DNA of 46,942 nucleotides from Chromera velia (lineage: Eukaryota; Sar; Chromeraceae): contig JAHBMJ010003446.1 of the NCBI GenBank assembly GCA_018398765.1, forward strand, positions 42,983 through 89,924. Direction: 5' to 3'. The notes under the pieces are model-generated. The model did not search any database. It was not told the DNA's origin and was given only the letters and a program-made list of their open reading frames with translations. Positions within the stretch are counted from its first letter, which is position 1, and every line of letters starts with the position of its first letter. This document shows positions 34,190 to 45,077 of this stretch, piece after piece. The translations under genes were made by a program, and so were the position numbers.

Positions 34190-34560
34190 AAGGGGGTACC
34201 CGAGTTTCGTGCTCGAGTTTCATGTTCGAGTTTCTTGGGCGCCGAGGTCCCATTTCTCGGGTGTCAGGCATTAAAAACTCAGGCGCGTCGGGATCTCCAA
34301 AATCTCAGGTGTGCCCGAGTCTGGAAACAGACACCTGAGAACTGAGTTTGACGAGAAGGCTTTCATCAGAACGAGCGCCATGATGCAACTCAGTCGTCAA
34401 AAATCCAGATCTCGAGCACCGACAACGAGCAACTCGAGCGCATGCCGCCCACTAAAAACTCGGGCGCACCCAAGTTTCACCGCGCCCGAGTTGGCCTTTT
34501 TGCGAAGGAAAACCTCGAGCGCGAAACTCGGGCGCGGAACTCGGGCGCGGCAAAACGGAT
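34190..34560. promoter_or_regulatory. Cluster of CTCGGGCGC / CGAGTTTC motifs upstream of the unknown gene
   Basis: CGAGTTTC occurs three times at 34200-34235. ACTCGGGCGC-type words (or the reverse GCGCCCGAG) recur near 34256, 34275, 34310, 34455, 34485, 34510, 34527 and 34540. The block ends about 130 bp before the ATG at 34693. It may be promoter binding sites or the edge of an unrecognised GC-rich repeat. Confidence 0.4.
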
Positions 34561-34692
34561 CCCCTGGGCATTGATTTGTACCGACTTTTCAATAGGCCCT
34601 TGGCCCCGGCAAGCCCGCCACGTCCGTCTACCTTATATGCCAGGGCCTTGCAAGCATTTTTTCATGCAGCAGCGATCGATACAAAGAGCACA

Positions 34693-36111
34693 ATGAAGCA
34701 ATTGTACACAGAGAAAGATGAAGCAGAGATTCTTTCCAAACGACTCAAGAAAGAAGTCTTTCAGCAAAGCATCGCTGTTAAACAATGTTGCTCGTTAGTC
34801 TATATATTTTTCCGAACGAAACCCGACGGTTAAAAGCTTGAAATTTATTTGTTTTCAGCACTTTTTTTCATGTGTTGCTTGACTTAGGAGCAGGGGGGAA
34901 CAAACGTGGGTTTCGATTTCAAGCTTTTTGCCATTGTTTCCTTAGATGTCGCATCACTTTCTCTCTCGTTCTGCCTATTTGTAGTGACATGGACCTGCCT
35001 CCGGAGTTGATCACTGTTTGGAATGGATTTTCGAGTGGGGAGACTCGGCTTCTCTTTCTCTCCTTTGACTTTCTGGTGAGGACCTTGAAAGACCGGGATT
35101 CATTGTTGCGTTCCCGGCAGGTCTTGAAGGGAGATGGCGTTGTCTATGGAATAAAAGGCAACACTGAGGAAGGGGACACGAAGCGGATCTACTGTGGATC
35201 GGGCCTTGCAGACCTGGAAACTGTGACTGCAGGTGATATGGCGGATGCCCGTGCGTGGGGCAGAGGGAAGGAAAGATTCCTGGAGTGGAAGTACCACTTC
35301 AACCCCACTGACCCCACCCCCTGGCTGAAACCATTGAAAGCAGACACAGTGGAAGTGTTTGTTCTTGTTGTTGTGCCCGGAAGAGTTTTGATGGAGGCTG
35401 AAGTTGATTGGATGATGGGTCTTTTTACAGCTCGATGGGCTGTTTTTAAGAGCCCGCCCCTCACTCTGACCATTGAGAAGACTCCTGTGCGGGGATCCTT
35501 CATTGCTCGCGAAAATTGTCAGGTACGCAAACAAGTATAGACATTTTGTTTTGATTGCTTTATCAATATATGCTTGATTGTGTCATCTTCTGAATTCCTT
35601 CTTGCCATCTTATTGATTGATTCTTTTTAGTTGCTTGCGTACTTGTGTTGACAGAGTAACGTGATCTAAATCTCTTTTTCGCTCTGTCTGACTGTCTAGT
35701 TGAATGCAACACCAGCAGCTGATAGATGAACAACTGATCTATGATTATTCTTTGCAGACAGAGGAGACCTCGTCCGTAGAGACACTTCTCCAGTGGGGGC
35801 CTTCGTGGCATGAGCGACTGATGACGGGACCAGACTGCGTTTGGACAGGACAGTTGGCCCTTGTCTGGGCTCATGTCTGTCAAGTATGTTTTCGCTGTGG
35901 AAAGCGAGTGTGGGAGTGTGGAGGCTTCACTGCTTGCCAAACTGAGACGGCAGTTCCATCAACAGTGCCTAACGTGCCCAACATAAAAATGGTTTTCCCA
36001 ATTGGCCGACCGTTCAGGAAAGACATGCACCCACAGTGCCGCAAGGCACATGTCCGCTGCCATGAGCCGAATACTGACTGTCTTTGGGCTCTCACAAACA
36101 AGAAAAAATGA
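34693..36111 (+). CDS. Three-exon gene of unknown function, Cys/His-rich C-terminus
   Basis: Exons are 34693-34793, 34985-35522 and 35758-36111 (TGA), 330 residues with both junctions in frame (donors GTTAGT and GTACGC; acceptors TTTGTAG and TTTGCAG). An in-frame extension to about 34576 is possible. The N-terminus is a short charged helix (LYTEKDEAEILSKRLKKEVF), probably coiled coil. The central 180 residues are a mixed alpha/beta domain (ITVWNGFSSGETRLLFLSFD; GDGVVYGIKGN; KADTVEVFVLVVVPGRVLME). The C-terminal 70 residues contain seven Cys and three His (VCQVCFRCGKRVWEC..., MHPQCRKAHVRCHEPNTDC), which could bind zinc. No stop or frame break. I recognise no family. It lies between a dead retrotransposon and a hAT-like copy, so it may be a host gene or cargo of an undetected element. 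Confidence 0.6.
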
Positions 36112-36398
36112 GCCGCGGCCAGAGAGTGTGAGTGTGGGCAGGCAGTAAAGAACAAAAAATGTTTTTGCCCCAAAAAAGATCCAGAAAGTTAAGTTTTTCA
36201 TCCTAAATTCATTTTATAAACTCTTATAAATACACTATAGAGACCTAAAACTAAAAGTAGGTACAAATCAATGCCCAGGGGATGCGAGTACCTCTGTGCG
36301 GCGTATATACTTAAGACTAAAGCAAAGGGACCGCCTAGTCTTACAAGCCTTTAAATGCCCATAGAACCTAGGTTGAGTAATAATTTTCTGTATGGCAT

Positions 36399-37544
36399 TA
36401 GTGACCATGTTTGATTTGATTATATTTGATTTGATTTGATTTGAGCTTCAACCTCAAATATTTAATATTTGAGGTAAGATTTGAGGTTGACCTCTTAGGG
36501 TTCCTCACTGAGTCACTAAGTCACTGTCACTCTGATCATCAGTCTCATGACAAAAGTTAGCAGAACATTTCTGGTGTGTGTTTCAAAAATTCTAAAAAAT
36601 ATATATAAAATTATAACTTATCAGTTCCATAAAAAAAATATGCCTGTATGGCAGTGTATATATACTAGTCACTGAGACTCACTCTAGTACTAATAGAGAT
36701 TAAGAACGTAAAATTGATACATTTGAAATTGCATATGACTTTTTGTTGATACGATAAAGTTAGAGCACGTACCAAAATTGAGGTGACAATCACTCAGCTT
36801 TACGGCACTTCCTTTTCCTCTTCTTCATGATCACTTTCTTCAATGTGAATCGAATCGATCGGTGGTGGGAGCTGCTGAGAGCTTTTTCTCTGGCTTTTCA
36901 GCTTTCTAGGAGTAGGTGCTCCTGGGCTTCTATTCGGTTATAGGGAGATGACAACGGGGTGAGACGGAGAACCGCGCACACGTTTGCTATTGCTGTTGGT
37001 GTTGGAACCGTCCTGTTTCTGGGCAGCTAAGCATCCAGAGTTGGTAAATTCGGCTACCTTCTGTGCCACGCCAGGGCCGACAACAAGCCTCTTGTGTTGG
37101 AGGTGAATATAAAGAGGTCGGTAGCCTTCCTCACCCGGAGTGATGACTTTCTCAGGAGGGGGAAGTTTCCCCCCAGCCTTCTCAGCATTTGCGTCTGCGG
37201 CCGCCTCCTTTGCTTTCAAATTGGTCCTCCCGCCGGGCCCTGCAGGAGCGCCCCCCCCTCCAGCACTGTCAGCACTGTTAGGCTGCTTCGTCCTCCCCGC
37301 CCCCTCCGACCGCTTCTCCTGTCTTTCAAGATTTAGGTTTTTTTATTTAAATCAGCATGCGTGACGGATCGGTACTTGCAAAAGTTTTTTCGGGACCTTC
37401 ATATTTGAGGTTAAAAGTCATATTGATCAAATATTTGATCGTATTTGATAGGTCTTTAAATACTAGGTCCTCGCTAACTGGATATTTGATTTGAGCTTAA
37501 GCCCTACCTCAAATTAAATCAAATCAAATCAAACATAGTCACTA
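36399..37544. mobile_element. hAT-like element, family A, short copy
   Basis: Perfect 8-bp target duplication TATGGCAT (36391-36398 and 37545-37552). Ends TAGTGACCATGTTTGATTTG and AAATCAAACATAGTCACTA. It is shorter than the copy at 20893-22578 through a deletion of about 450 bp and lack of the 83-bp duplication. Confidence 0.9.
36800..37330 (-). pseudogene. Conserved unknown frame of hAT-like family A, short copy
   Basis: The same protein as at 21397-21850, with the same acidic end (ESDHEEEEKEVP). One TAA (about 36936-36938) stands where the long copy has CAA (Gln). Upstream it reads straight through RQEKRSEGAGRTKQPNSADS and a Gly/Ala/Pro stretch into LKAKEAAADANAEK in one frame. This differs from the long copy, where these parts are in different phases. 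Confidence 0.45.
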
Positions 37545-37769
37545 TATGGCATGCTAGATGGCATGCCGGGTAACACCCGGGTTGGCTAGAGCCTAAGTGG
37601 TGGCTCACCGGCTTTAATCTAACTCATTCATTCATTCATTCATTTACTATATAAAATATAATTAGACTTAACTTGTTTTAACTCGTAGACATATACAAGC
37701 ATACTTCAAGTTAGAGCTCTTAGCATATAAAATTTGAGCTTTTAACTCCTTATACTTCATAAGTTAGGA

Positions 37770-37990
37770 CCAATAAGGATTTTTAAAAAATACCAGTGAA
37801 AATAAAAAAAATCCCAGTAAAAATACCTGTAACAAGTAAAATAACTGGGATTTGAACAGGAAATCATTTTATAGGGAGATGCCCTAGTAAATGCCATCAC
37901 CCGGGCACTGACCCCCGTACAGCCAGGGTGGGACATGCCGTAGTCGATGTAGGATCTGTGCAGATCTGTGTGGGGCGCACCAAGGCGGCA
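37770..37990 (-). repeat. Possible tRNA-derived SINE
   Basis: On the minus strand TGTTCAAATCCCAGT (37843-37858) resembles a Pol III B box, preceded by a tRNA-like stem (TAGGG...CCCTA) and followed by T-rich sequence. The A box is not clear and no second copy is in the window. Confidence 0.25.
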
Positions 37991-38423
37991 CACAACAGAT
38001 TGACAGACAAAAACTAGTGTTAGGGATTGTGACCAATTGTCAACCCATATGGTTTTATTTGGTTTGGCCCATACTTGGTACCGAATTACGTTTACATATT
38101 GTTTGCCTATACCACTCTATACTTATAAACCTAAAGTTACTTTATCTCAGCTTCAAGTTCTAATAGCTTCTATAGTACTTTAACTTCGTGTCCATTATAA
38201 TATATTTAGTAGTATATATCCTCAGTACGATTGTTTTTCGACAGTTATTTTTCGGCAGTGAACCGCGGGGGAACTTGGAGCATAAATTCTAACTTAAATC
38301 TTACCATAATACCATATTTTATATCACCAAGGCGTTAATTTGTATATAAAAGTACAGTAAAATACTTTAACACAACAATGTGCTGATAAGAAGACAGAGT
38401 ATTTCTATCTATCTATATCTATA

Positions 38424-38463
<40 letters not shown>

Positions 38464-38500
38464 CGTAAATCTGTCTGTTTTCTCTTCGTTCATTAAATCC
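37991..38500. repeat. AT-rich spacer with ATCT/AT microsatellite (38408-38453)
   Basis: No gene seen. The only structure is the CTAT/AT repeat near 38408-38453. Confidence 0.6.
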
Positions 38501-40320
38501 TTTTTTCATGCATTCTATCAATCAATCAATTCTGAGCAGCGCAGCCAAAGTTCACAACATTTATAAGAAAAAACATGCACGAAAGACCGTTTGTCCACAC
38601 AGCATAGCATGCAGCACAACATGTCATGAAGCACGTCATGTAGTCTTCAGTGGCGGGGAATCAGCGCAGCTTCATAACATGAAGGCCACCGCCGCCGGCG
38701 AACCAGACCGTGATGGCTGTAGCAAAAAAGGCCGCATAAGGGCCTTTTTGTGAAAGCCTCATGCATCAGAAAGACAGACAGACAAAAGAGAGAGAGGACT
38801 GGTGACAGAATGTGACAGATATCGCGGGCGCATTCAAGAAGGCACATGGAAAGACAGACAGCCCCCTTTCCCTTCCCTTCCAATAGACCAGAAGGTCTTT
38901 TCCTCCTTTCCTCCCTCCCTCCATCGAACCTGCTGTTGTGTTTGAATGAATTCAATTCAAATCCAACAACCAGCAGCCACCCACCCACACAATGCAGCCT
39001 CACATCGCACCAAAGGCCGGCCGGAATGCCCGACTGCCTAGCTGCAGCTGTCAGACTGTGCAGGCTCTAGCTGCTGCACCATATTGAGGGAGGAGGAAAA
39101 ACAGCTTGATGAAATTGCTTCACTCCTCAGTATAAACACACAAAGAAAGACACAGACAGAGAAACAGAAGGCCGAAGCAAAACCAGTCGGAAGACGAATT
39201 TGAACATGCTTTGCCCAGCAGTCAATGCAGTCGCATTCCCTTCAGGGAGAGGAACAAGCTGTCCTTCTGGCTGTACATCTCGCCTCATTCTTCGCTTCTT
39301 CCGTCTGTGTGCCCTCCCTCGCTGTCTGCCAAAACAAAACAGGTGTTCGCGTTGTTTGACGAGAACCATATCGATTGAGAACCTGGAGAGAGTTTCTAGG
39401 GAAATCGGTTAGTCAGTCCCGCCTGTTGGACAAAGCAGAAGGAAAAAGAACAGAAAGATGGGGAGGGGGGGAAGCAAAGGAAGCGACGAAGATCAGGAAA
39501 GAGGGCGGGAGTGGAAGAGGAAGGAACAGGTGTACGAATGAAAAAAAAAGGAACGGGGAGGGCATTGAGAAGGGAAGGAGGAAGGAAGGAAAGACTGAAG
39601 GAAGAGATGACAGAGGGCACTGCAAGGCAATGTGATCCAGAGAAAAGGGTGAAAGAGTGCCACTCTGGATTGAGGAAAGAAAACAGCAAAGAGGATGCAA
39701 CGCTTCTACTCTTCAAAAAGAAGATTGACATCCCCCCTCCCCCAGTTGAATGGCACGTCGTCCACTCTTGAAGCCGTCGGTTTCCCAGGCCCTGCTTTCT
39801 TTCTGCCTCTACCGTTCTCTGTGGCTGAAAGTCTTTCCTGTGTGCGTAGAGGTGGAGACAAGTTTTGTGGGACACTTCGTTTCTGTTGAGACAACCGTGT
39901 CTGCATCGATGCTCGAAAGCCAGCTCTCTAACGATCCGTCTGTTGCAAGAGAGGACCCTTATCTTCACTTTATCTTTTTCGTCACTGATCACTGACTCGT
40001 TTTTTCTCACTCGTTTCCCTCCCTCCCTCTCTCCTTCCCTCCTCTCCTACACGCCTTTAGGGGAGATCCTCACACCCCAAGAACTTCAGGTTGGTTGGTC
40101 GGTCAGTAGAAAAGCAATAGGGAGATTTCGCCTGATTTCATACGGTTCAAACTCCTGCCTCTTCAACCTCAAATTACCATAGAATGGAACCTCCAGAAGG
40201 GTCGCAAGCCGGGAAGGGAGGAGGTGGACTGACAGCGAGGGCGAGAAAAAGTCCAAATGCTAGAGAGAAAAAGCCCTGTCTTGGCTGTGCTGACAAAGCC
40301 CGAGATTTGCATGAAATTGT
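38501..40320. other. Gene-free stretch
   Basis: Purine-rich on the plus strand around 39430-39680 (GAAGGAAGGAAGG words), which produces spurious open frames on both strands. I found no exon chain or domain I can support. Confidence 0.4.
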
Positions 40321-40384
40321 ATGAGTAGCATCTGGACTCCCTTTTCCATTTGCTTTCTTTCTTTCATTCTTTCTTTCTTTCTGA

Positions 40385-40449
40385 AAGTCTGTCTGTCCAT
40401 TTGCATGTCTGTCTGCCTGTCTGTGTGGCTGTCTGTCTGTCTGTCTCTG

Positions 40450-40480
<31 letters not shown>

Positions 40481-40527
40481 ATCTGTCTCTGTGTCTGTGT
40501 CTGTCTGTCGGTCCGTCTCTCTCTGTG

Positions 40528-40559
<32 letters not shown>

Positions 40560-40572
40560 CGTCTCTCTGTCC
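40385..40572. repeat. CTGT tetranucleotide microsatellite
   Basis: A nearly continuous (GTCT)n/(CTGT)n tract with occasional CTCT and GTGT interruptions, just downstream of the minus-strand repeat-protein gene. Confidence 0.95.
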
Positions 40573-40617
40573 TTTTTTCCCGTCGTCTCATCCTCTTGCC
40601 TCCTTTCTTCTCCTTCT

Positions 40618-41475
40618 CATTCGGCCGGCGCCGGACTCGCGGGGTTGTCGTGGGGCTCTCCTCCCTCTCTTGATCGGCCTGATGCTTCCCCTTCGCGCCA
40701 GCTGGGCGCAGTCTGTTGCTGCTGTGATGGGACGGGAAGTGCAGAAGCTGAGGCCCCCACACCGACTGCAGCGTCTTCAGTGCCGGCAGCAGGAGGGGAA
40801 CCGGAAGAAGCAGGGAGAAGCCCCGATTCGGCAGACAGTGGCTGTTGCTGCTGCGACGAGACTGCAGATGCTGAGCCCCCCATACCGACTGCAGCGTCTT
40901 CAGTGCCATGGCTGTTGCTGCTGCGACGGGACTGCAGATGCTGAGCCCCCCATACCGACTGCAGCGTCTTCAGTGGCGACAGCAGGAGGGGAATCGGAAG
41001 AAGCAGAGAGAAGCCCCGATCCGGCAGGCAGTGGCTGTTGCTGCTGCGACGGGACTGCAGATGCTGAGCCCCCCATACCGACTGCAGCGTCTTCAGTGGC
41101 GGCAGCAGGAGGGGAACCGGAAGAAGCAGAGAGAAGCCCCGATTCGGCACTGCCAGGCAGTGGCTGTTGCTGCTGTTGCTGCTGCGACGGGACTGCAGAT
41201 GCTGAGCCCCCCATACCGACTGCAGCGTCTTCAGTGCCGGCAGCAGGAGGGGAACCGGAAGAAGCAGGGAGAAGCCCCGATCCGGCAGACAGTGGCTGTT
41301 GCTGCTGCGACGGGACCGCAGATGCTGAGCCCCCCATACCGACTGCAGCGTCTTCAGTAGCGGCAGCAGGAGGGGAACCGGAAGAAGCAGGGAGAAGCCC
41401 CGATTCGGCACTGCCAGGCAGTGGCTGTTGCTGCTGTTGCTGCTGCGACGGGACTGCAGATGCTGAGCCCCCCAT
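40618..41475. repeat. Minisatellite of about 125-140-bp units (seven copies)
   Basis: Units begin with the minus-strand string GAAGACGCTGCAGTCGGTAT and contain a variable CAGCAGCAA run. The number of CAG codons changes between units (4 or 7 Gln). Both strands stay open in several frames because of composition. Confidence 0.9.
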
Positions 41476-42842
41476 ACCGACTGCGGCATCTGCAGTTGCA
41501 ACAGATGGGCCGTGAGGTGAGGTCTCCGTTTGGATGATTGGATGTGGATGCGGGTGTTGGTGTCCGTGGGGATGAGGTTGCATCAGGGGGAGAGCGAGTT
41601 GCGGTGCGGCAGGAGGGAGGTGCGAAAGGGGGGGGGCGACGGATGATGATGATGAAGATACAGAGGGGACGTCGAGAAGAAAGTTGACAGCCTGGACCTA
41701 CGCTGCTCTCTGCACATACCAAAGCGCATGCACGGAGAAAAACGCATATAAGTAATGTTAAAGAGTCAAATCCCATGACGATCTCAGTGAAGCGTCACAG
41801 CGATATTAGGCCCCGTAGAATCCACGCAGACAGAAATGCAAGGGGGGATCAAGTTTGGGAGATCTATTGGTGGACACCAAAGAAGTTTCAAGACAGAGAA
41901 GTAGAGACAGGAAGCTGACAACGGACAAATGAAAAAGAAATCGAAGAGAGGGGACTGACTTGTCTCACCAGCCCAACAAGCCCAGGGGCTTGTGCCTGCA
42001 AAGGAGACAAAGCAAAAAGAACACAGAAGACCGTCACAGCTTAATAGTAGCATAACACAGGTCGGAGGTGGGAATGCGGCCCATGAACGCGAGAAGTAGT
42101 CGTCGACGATCAAATGGTTTTGGACACACTAGCACCAAGGTTGTAGAGAAGTGCAGGAATGGACAGACCCGCAGGAAGAGGTGCAGAGAAAGCAGAAAAC
42201 AACAAGCGGAATCAGCTGACTTCTCGCGCTCTCAACGCCGGGTTTTCCCTGAAAGCCCTCTCCACGCTCTCTGGATCCCTTAACCACATCGAGAGAGTCT
42301 CAGAGATGACGCCTCCCTGCTGCTGCGGCTGCTGTTGTTGTTGTGCGCCAGCCCCCCCCCCTCCAATCACGACGGGCCCCCCGAGTGAGAGGGAGGATAA
42401 ACCGCCAACGACCTGCAAAGTTTGACCAGTTTGGAGTTCATCGCAGAGAGTAAATGATTATGATTTCTTCCCAAAGACACATGCAATTGGCCCTCGAACG
42501 CGTGTGAAACACTAGAGCTGCGAGCTTGAAACAGCTGGGATGGCACTGCCAGGTAAAAAAGGGTGAACACACAACCTCAAATTTCTTTTAAAGTCAAAGC
42601 TAAACTGGCTACGTCGAGCAGAATCACCACAAATCAGGATATGTGAGACGGACGTTAATCCTATCCTCCCACCCCCTCTGATCCATTGTGAAGGCAGAGA
42701 AAGAACACACAAAGCGAAGAGCAAAAAAAAGAAAGAAGGAAAGGGATGAAAAAAGGGAACAAAGAAACGAAGGGAGGAAGGAAGGAAGGCCAGGAGACAG
42801 GAAGGAAGGAAGGAATGAAGGAAAGAAGAAAGGAGAGAGAGA

Positions 42843-42913
<71 letters not shown>

Positions 42914-42950
42914 CAGAAGGCCCACGGACCTGCGCCTGTGCGTCAGTCAT
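40900..42950 (-). CDS. Tentative Gln/His/Ala-rich repeat protein gene
   Basis: Proposed minus-strand exons are 42950-42930 (MTDAQAQ), 42412-42221, 41995-41969 and 41691-40900, all joined in phase 0, 343 residues. The 41995 acceptor is preceded by a good pyrimidine tract. The protein has GGGGAGAQQQQQPQQQ, a helical segment SMWLRDPESVERAFRENPAL that loosely resembles STI1-type repeats, a His/Pro-rich stretch (QPHPHGHQHPHPHP), then five in-frame imperfect repeats of about 45 residues (DAAVGMGGSASAVPSQQQQ...SSGSPPAA). Two more repeats lie past the stop in another frame, because one DNA unit is truncated near 40909. The function is unknown. The first exon and the 41691 acceptor are weakest; the reading frame of the repeats is sound. 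Confidence 0.4.
42740..42908. repeat. GAAG, CA and GA microsatellites
   Basis: GAAGGAAG tract (42770-42830), (AC)n (42850-42880) and (GA)n (42881-42908). If the repeat-protein model is right, these lie in its first intron. Confidence 0.9.
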
Positions 42951-43445
42951 GATGATGTCATTCTGCGGGTGATGGCCAGACCGACACACAAAGACAGACA
43001 GACGGACAGACAGACAGAGAAATAGGTTGGCTTTGGGCGACACATTGGGCATGCAGGGAGACGACCTTGTGGTATTGAATCCTTGGTTTCACACTCAAGA
43101 CATGCATCGGCAGTTGTACAGACAAACGGGAGGCTGGCGAAGAAAAGCAAGGCAGAGAGTGAAGGAACAAAGACCCGATCTGGCAGAAGTGTAGGCACTA
43201 GTGTAGGGAGACAAACCAACACAGATACATAAATTCAGACACAAACCAAGTAGCCGGCGTCTCCCCTTGGAGCGTGAGTGGAAAAAATGACTGAGAGGCT
43301 GTTCCTCAATCGGCAGAGCAAGTCGTAGGCAGACGAATATCAAACGCATGCGTCCCAAACGAACATGTTGAAGGAAACAAGTCATTCAAAATGACTGAGG
43401 CAATCAAGAGGGGAAGGAAAGGGAGTATGGTCTCGGGCAGACACG

Positions 43446-43790
43446 TTGTTGCTCTTTCTGGGAGTTAAGACGGACGTGCGGTGTGTTGTCGCGAAGATCT
43501 CCCTGCTGATCCTGCATACAGCAGCGAAGAAAAAAGGAACAGTAAAGAGAAGAAGGGAGAGAATTACAGTGTCTTCGATGGAGTCTGGAAAAGAGCGACG
43601 ACATGGCACAGTGCGGCCAACCACGGAACGATTTGAAAGGGATGCTTTCGACTTGCTTTGCAAGTCACCTCTGCCCGCCAGGCAGGAAAAGTCCAGACCG
43701 ACCATGTTGTATCCCTTTGAGAAGTTGACCGAAAAGGCGGCTGTCAGCAGGTTGAAGCGATCAAATGAAGGAAAGGAATCAAGGTAAATC
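43446..43790 (+). other. Possible exon of an unknown basic protein
   Basis: An open frame whose best part begins ATG at 43578 (MESGKERRHGTVRPTTERFE) and continues through RDAFDLLCKSPLPARQEK to KRSNEGKESR, then a possible donor GGTAAAT. Highly charged, with no domain recognised and no partner exon found. Confidence 0.2.
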
Positions 43791-43969
43791 TAGACGCCCG
43801 CGTGCTGTGTCAGGTGCAAGCAAGCAGTCTCAGTTCTCTTTTATAGACGAAGTCCACTTCCACGAAGTACAAAATCGTGCTTCAATTCCCCTCCTCGAAA
43901 GAACCACGACCGATCGACCTCGTCAATTTGCGTCACCTTGTACAGAATTAGGGAACCGAGATTTCTAAG

Positions 43970-44869
43970 TTCCTCTCGAATCCGAGAAACTGCATGTGGC
44001 CAAGTCGCCGACCGTGACTGATTCTTCAGAGTGAAATGTGAGTGAATTTTCGACCTGCAGAGAGAGAAGAGAGAGAAGAGGGCTATATATTATTAATATT
44101 AATAATTATATTAATGAAAAAAAAAAACTGCATGCTATCTTACACTGTGTTCTTGCATGCCGAGCTAACTTCTGCATAAATCTGACGCACGCGCAGGCGT
44201 GCGAACGACCCCGGAAAGCGCGAAATCCATCTTGCGCGCGGAAGTAAGTCTGGCAGATCGAGCGGATCGGGTCAGTGGCAGTACGTAAGAAACTTCGGCT
44301 CCTTTACTCAAGTGCGCGACTCTCCGCGAAAAGTGATTTTTTCTAAAGACTCGTACGACAGGTTGGGGGGGTGACGGAATATTCGGAATAAATTGAAAAA
44401 AAATAGAAAATCATGTTGCGGCATTAAAGTCAAGGCACTCATGCACCTTCGGGGCTAGCTGTTCGCTCAAGGAATTTCAAGGCACTCACCTTTTTAATTC
44501 GACCGCTGATTTAGTGAAAGTTTATACTGACTGACTGACAGATAAGTGCCCCCCAAACTCTTTGCATGCCATGGAGCTTTCCGGGGCCTTTTTGGCCCGA
44601 CGTCCGGGCCCCCGGCCCGACATCTTCCCCTTTTTTTTCAATCTCCTCATTGAATCAATGCACCTCTTGTATAGCGGTTTCTGTACGGTTTCTGTATATC
44701 GATATATTTTTAGTCTTCCCAGCGCACTGCACGTGGTCAATGGGCAGTCCTGTCTCTTCTTCCAGACTCGTTTGTTTTGAAAGAAAGCTGTCATTGTGCA
44801 GAATTGCTCCAAGATAGCCAAGGCGAGGTGAACGCAGTCTTCATGCATGTCATGACTACACTGCAAAAA
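43970..44869. other. Gene-free spacer before tRNA-Trp
   Basis: AT-rich palindromic stretch (TATTATTAATATTAATAATTATATTAAT, part at 44087-44115) and otherwise unstructured sequence. Short frames at 44562-44817 are not convincing. Confidence 0.4.
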
Positions 44870-44940
44870 GGAAGTGACGGGGAATCGAACCCCGGCCTAG
44901 AGGGTTGGAACCTCGTGTGCTGCCACTGCACCATCACTCC
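44870..44940 (-). tRNA. tRNA-Trp (CCA)
   Basis: The minus strand folds as a cloverleaf. The acceptor stem GGAGTGA pairs with TCACTTC (one G-U). The D stem is GTGC/GCAC. The anticodon loop TTCCAAC sits on a GAGG/CCTC stem and gives anticodon CCA. The T stem is CGGGG/CCCCG with loop TTCGATT. The internal promoters fit Pol III: A box TGGTGCAGTGG and a perfect B box GGTTCGATTCC. A TTTTT terminator follows within a few bases. CCA is not encoded, as expected for a eukaryote. No intron. The discriminator base would be C and the variable loop is one base short, so a pseudogene is possible. Confidence 0.85.
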
Positions 44941-45077
44941 TTGATGACTGCAGTTCACTCCTGTTGTTTCGGGTAAGCATAATTGGGGAAGACGATTCAG
45001 GTCAGCGATTCGCTTGATCGACTTCTGAAGTCTTCTGGACCACACTTTCATCTTTCAAGTCGAAGATTGATTTGATC

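Noticed and set aside
39396-40010. 204-residue minus-strand frame
   Set aside because: Mostly Ser/Phe/Leu/Pro from a GAAG-rich tract on the other strand.
40670-41515. Plus-strand 281-residue frame across the minisatellite
   Set aside because: It arises from the open composition of the repeat. Only the minus strand connects to plausible spliced exons upstream.
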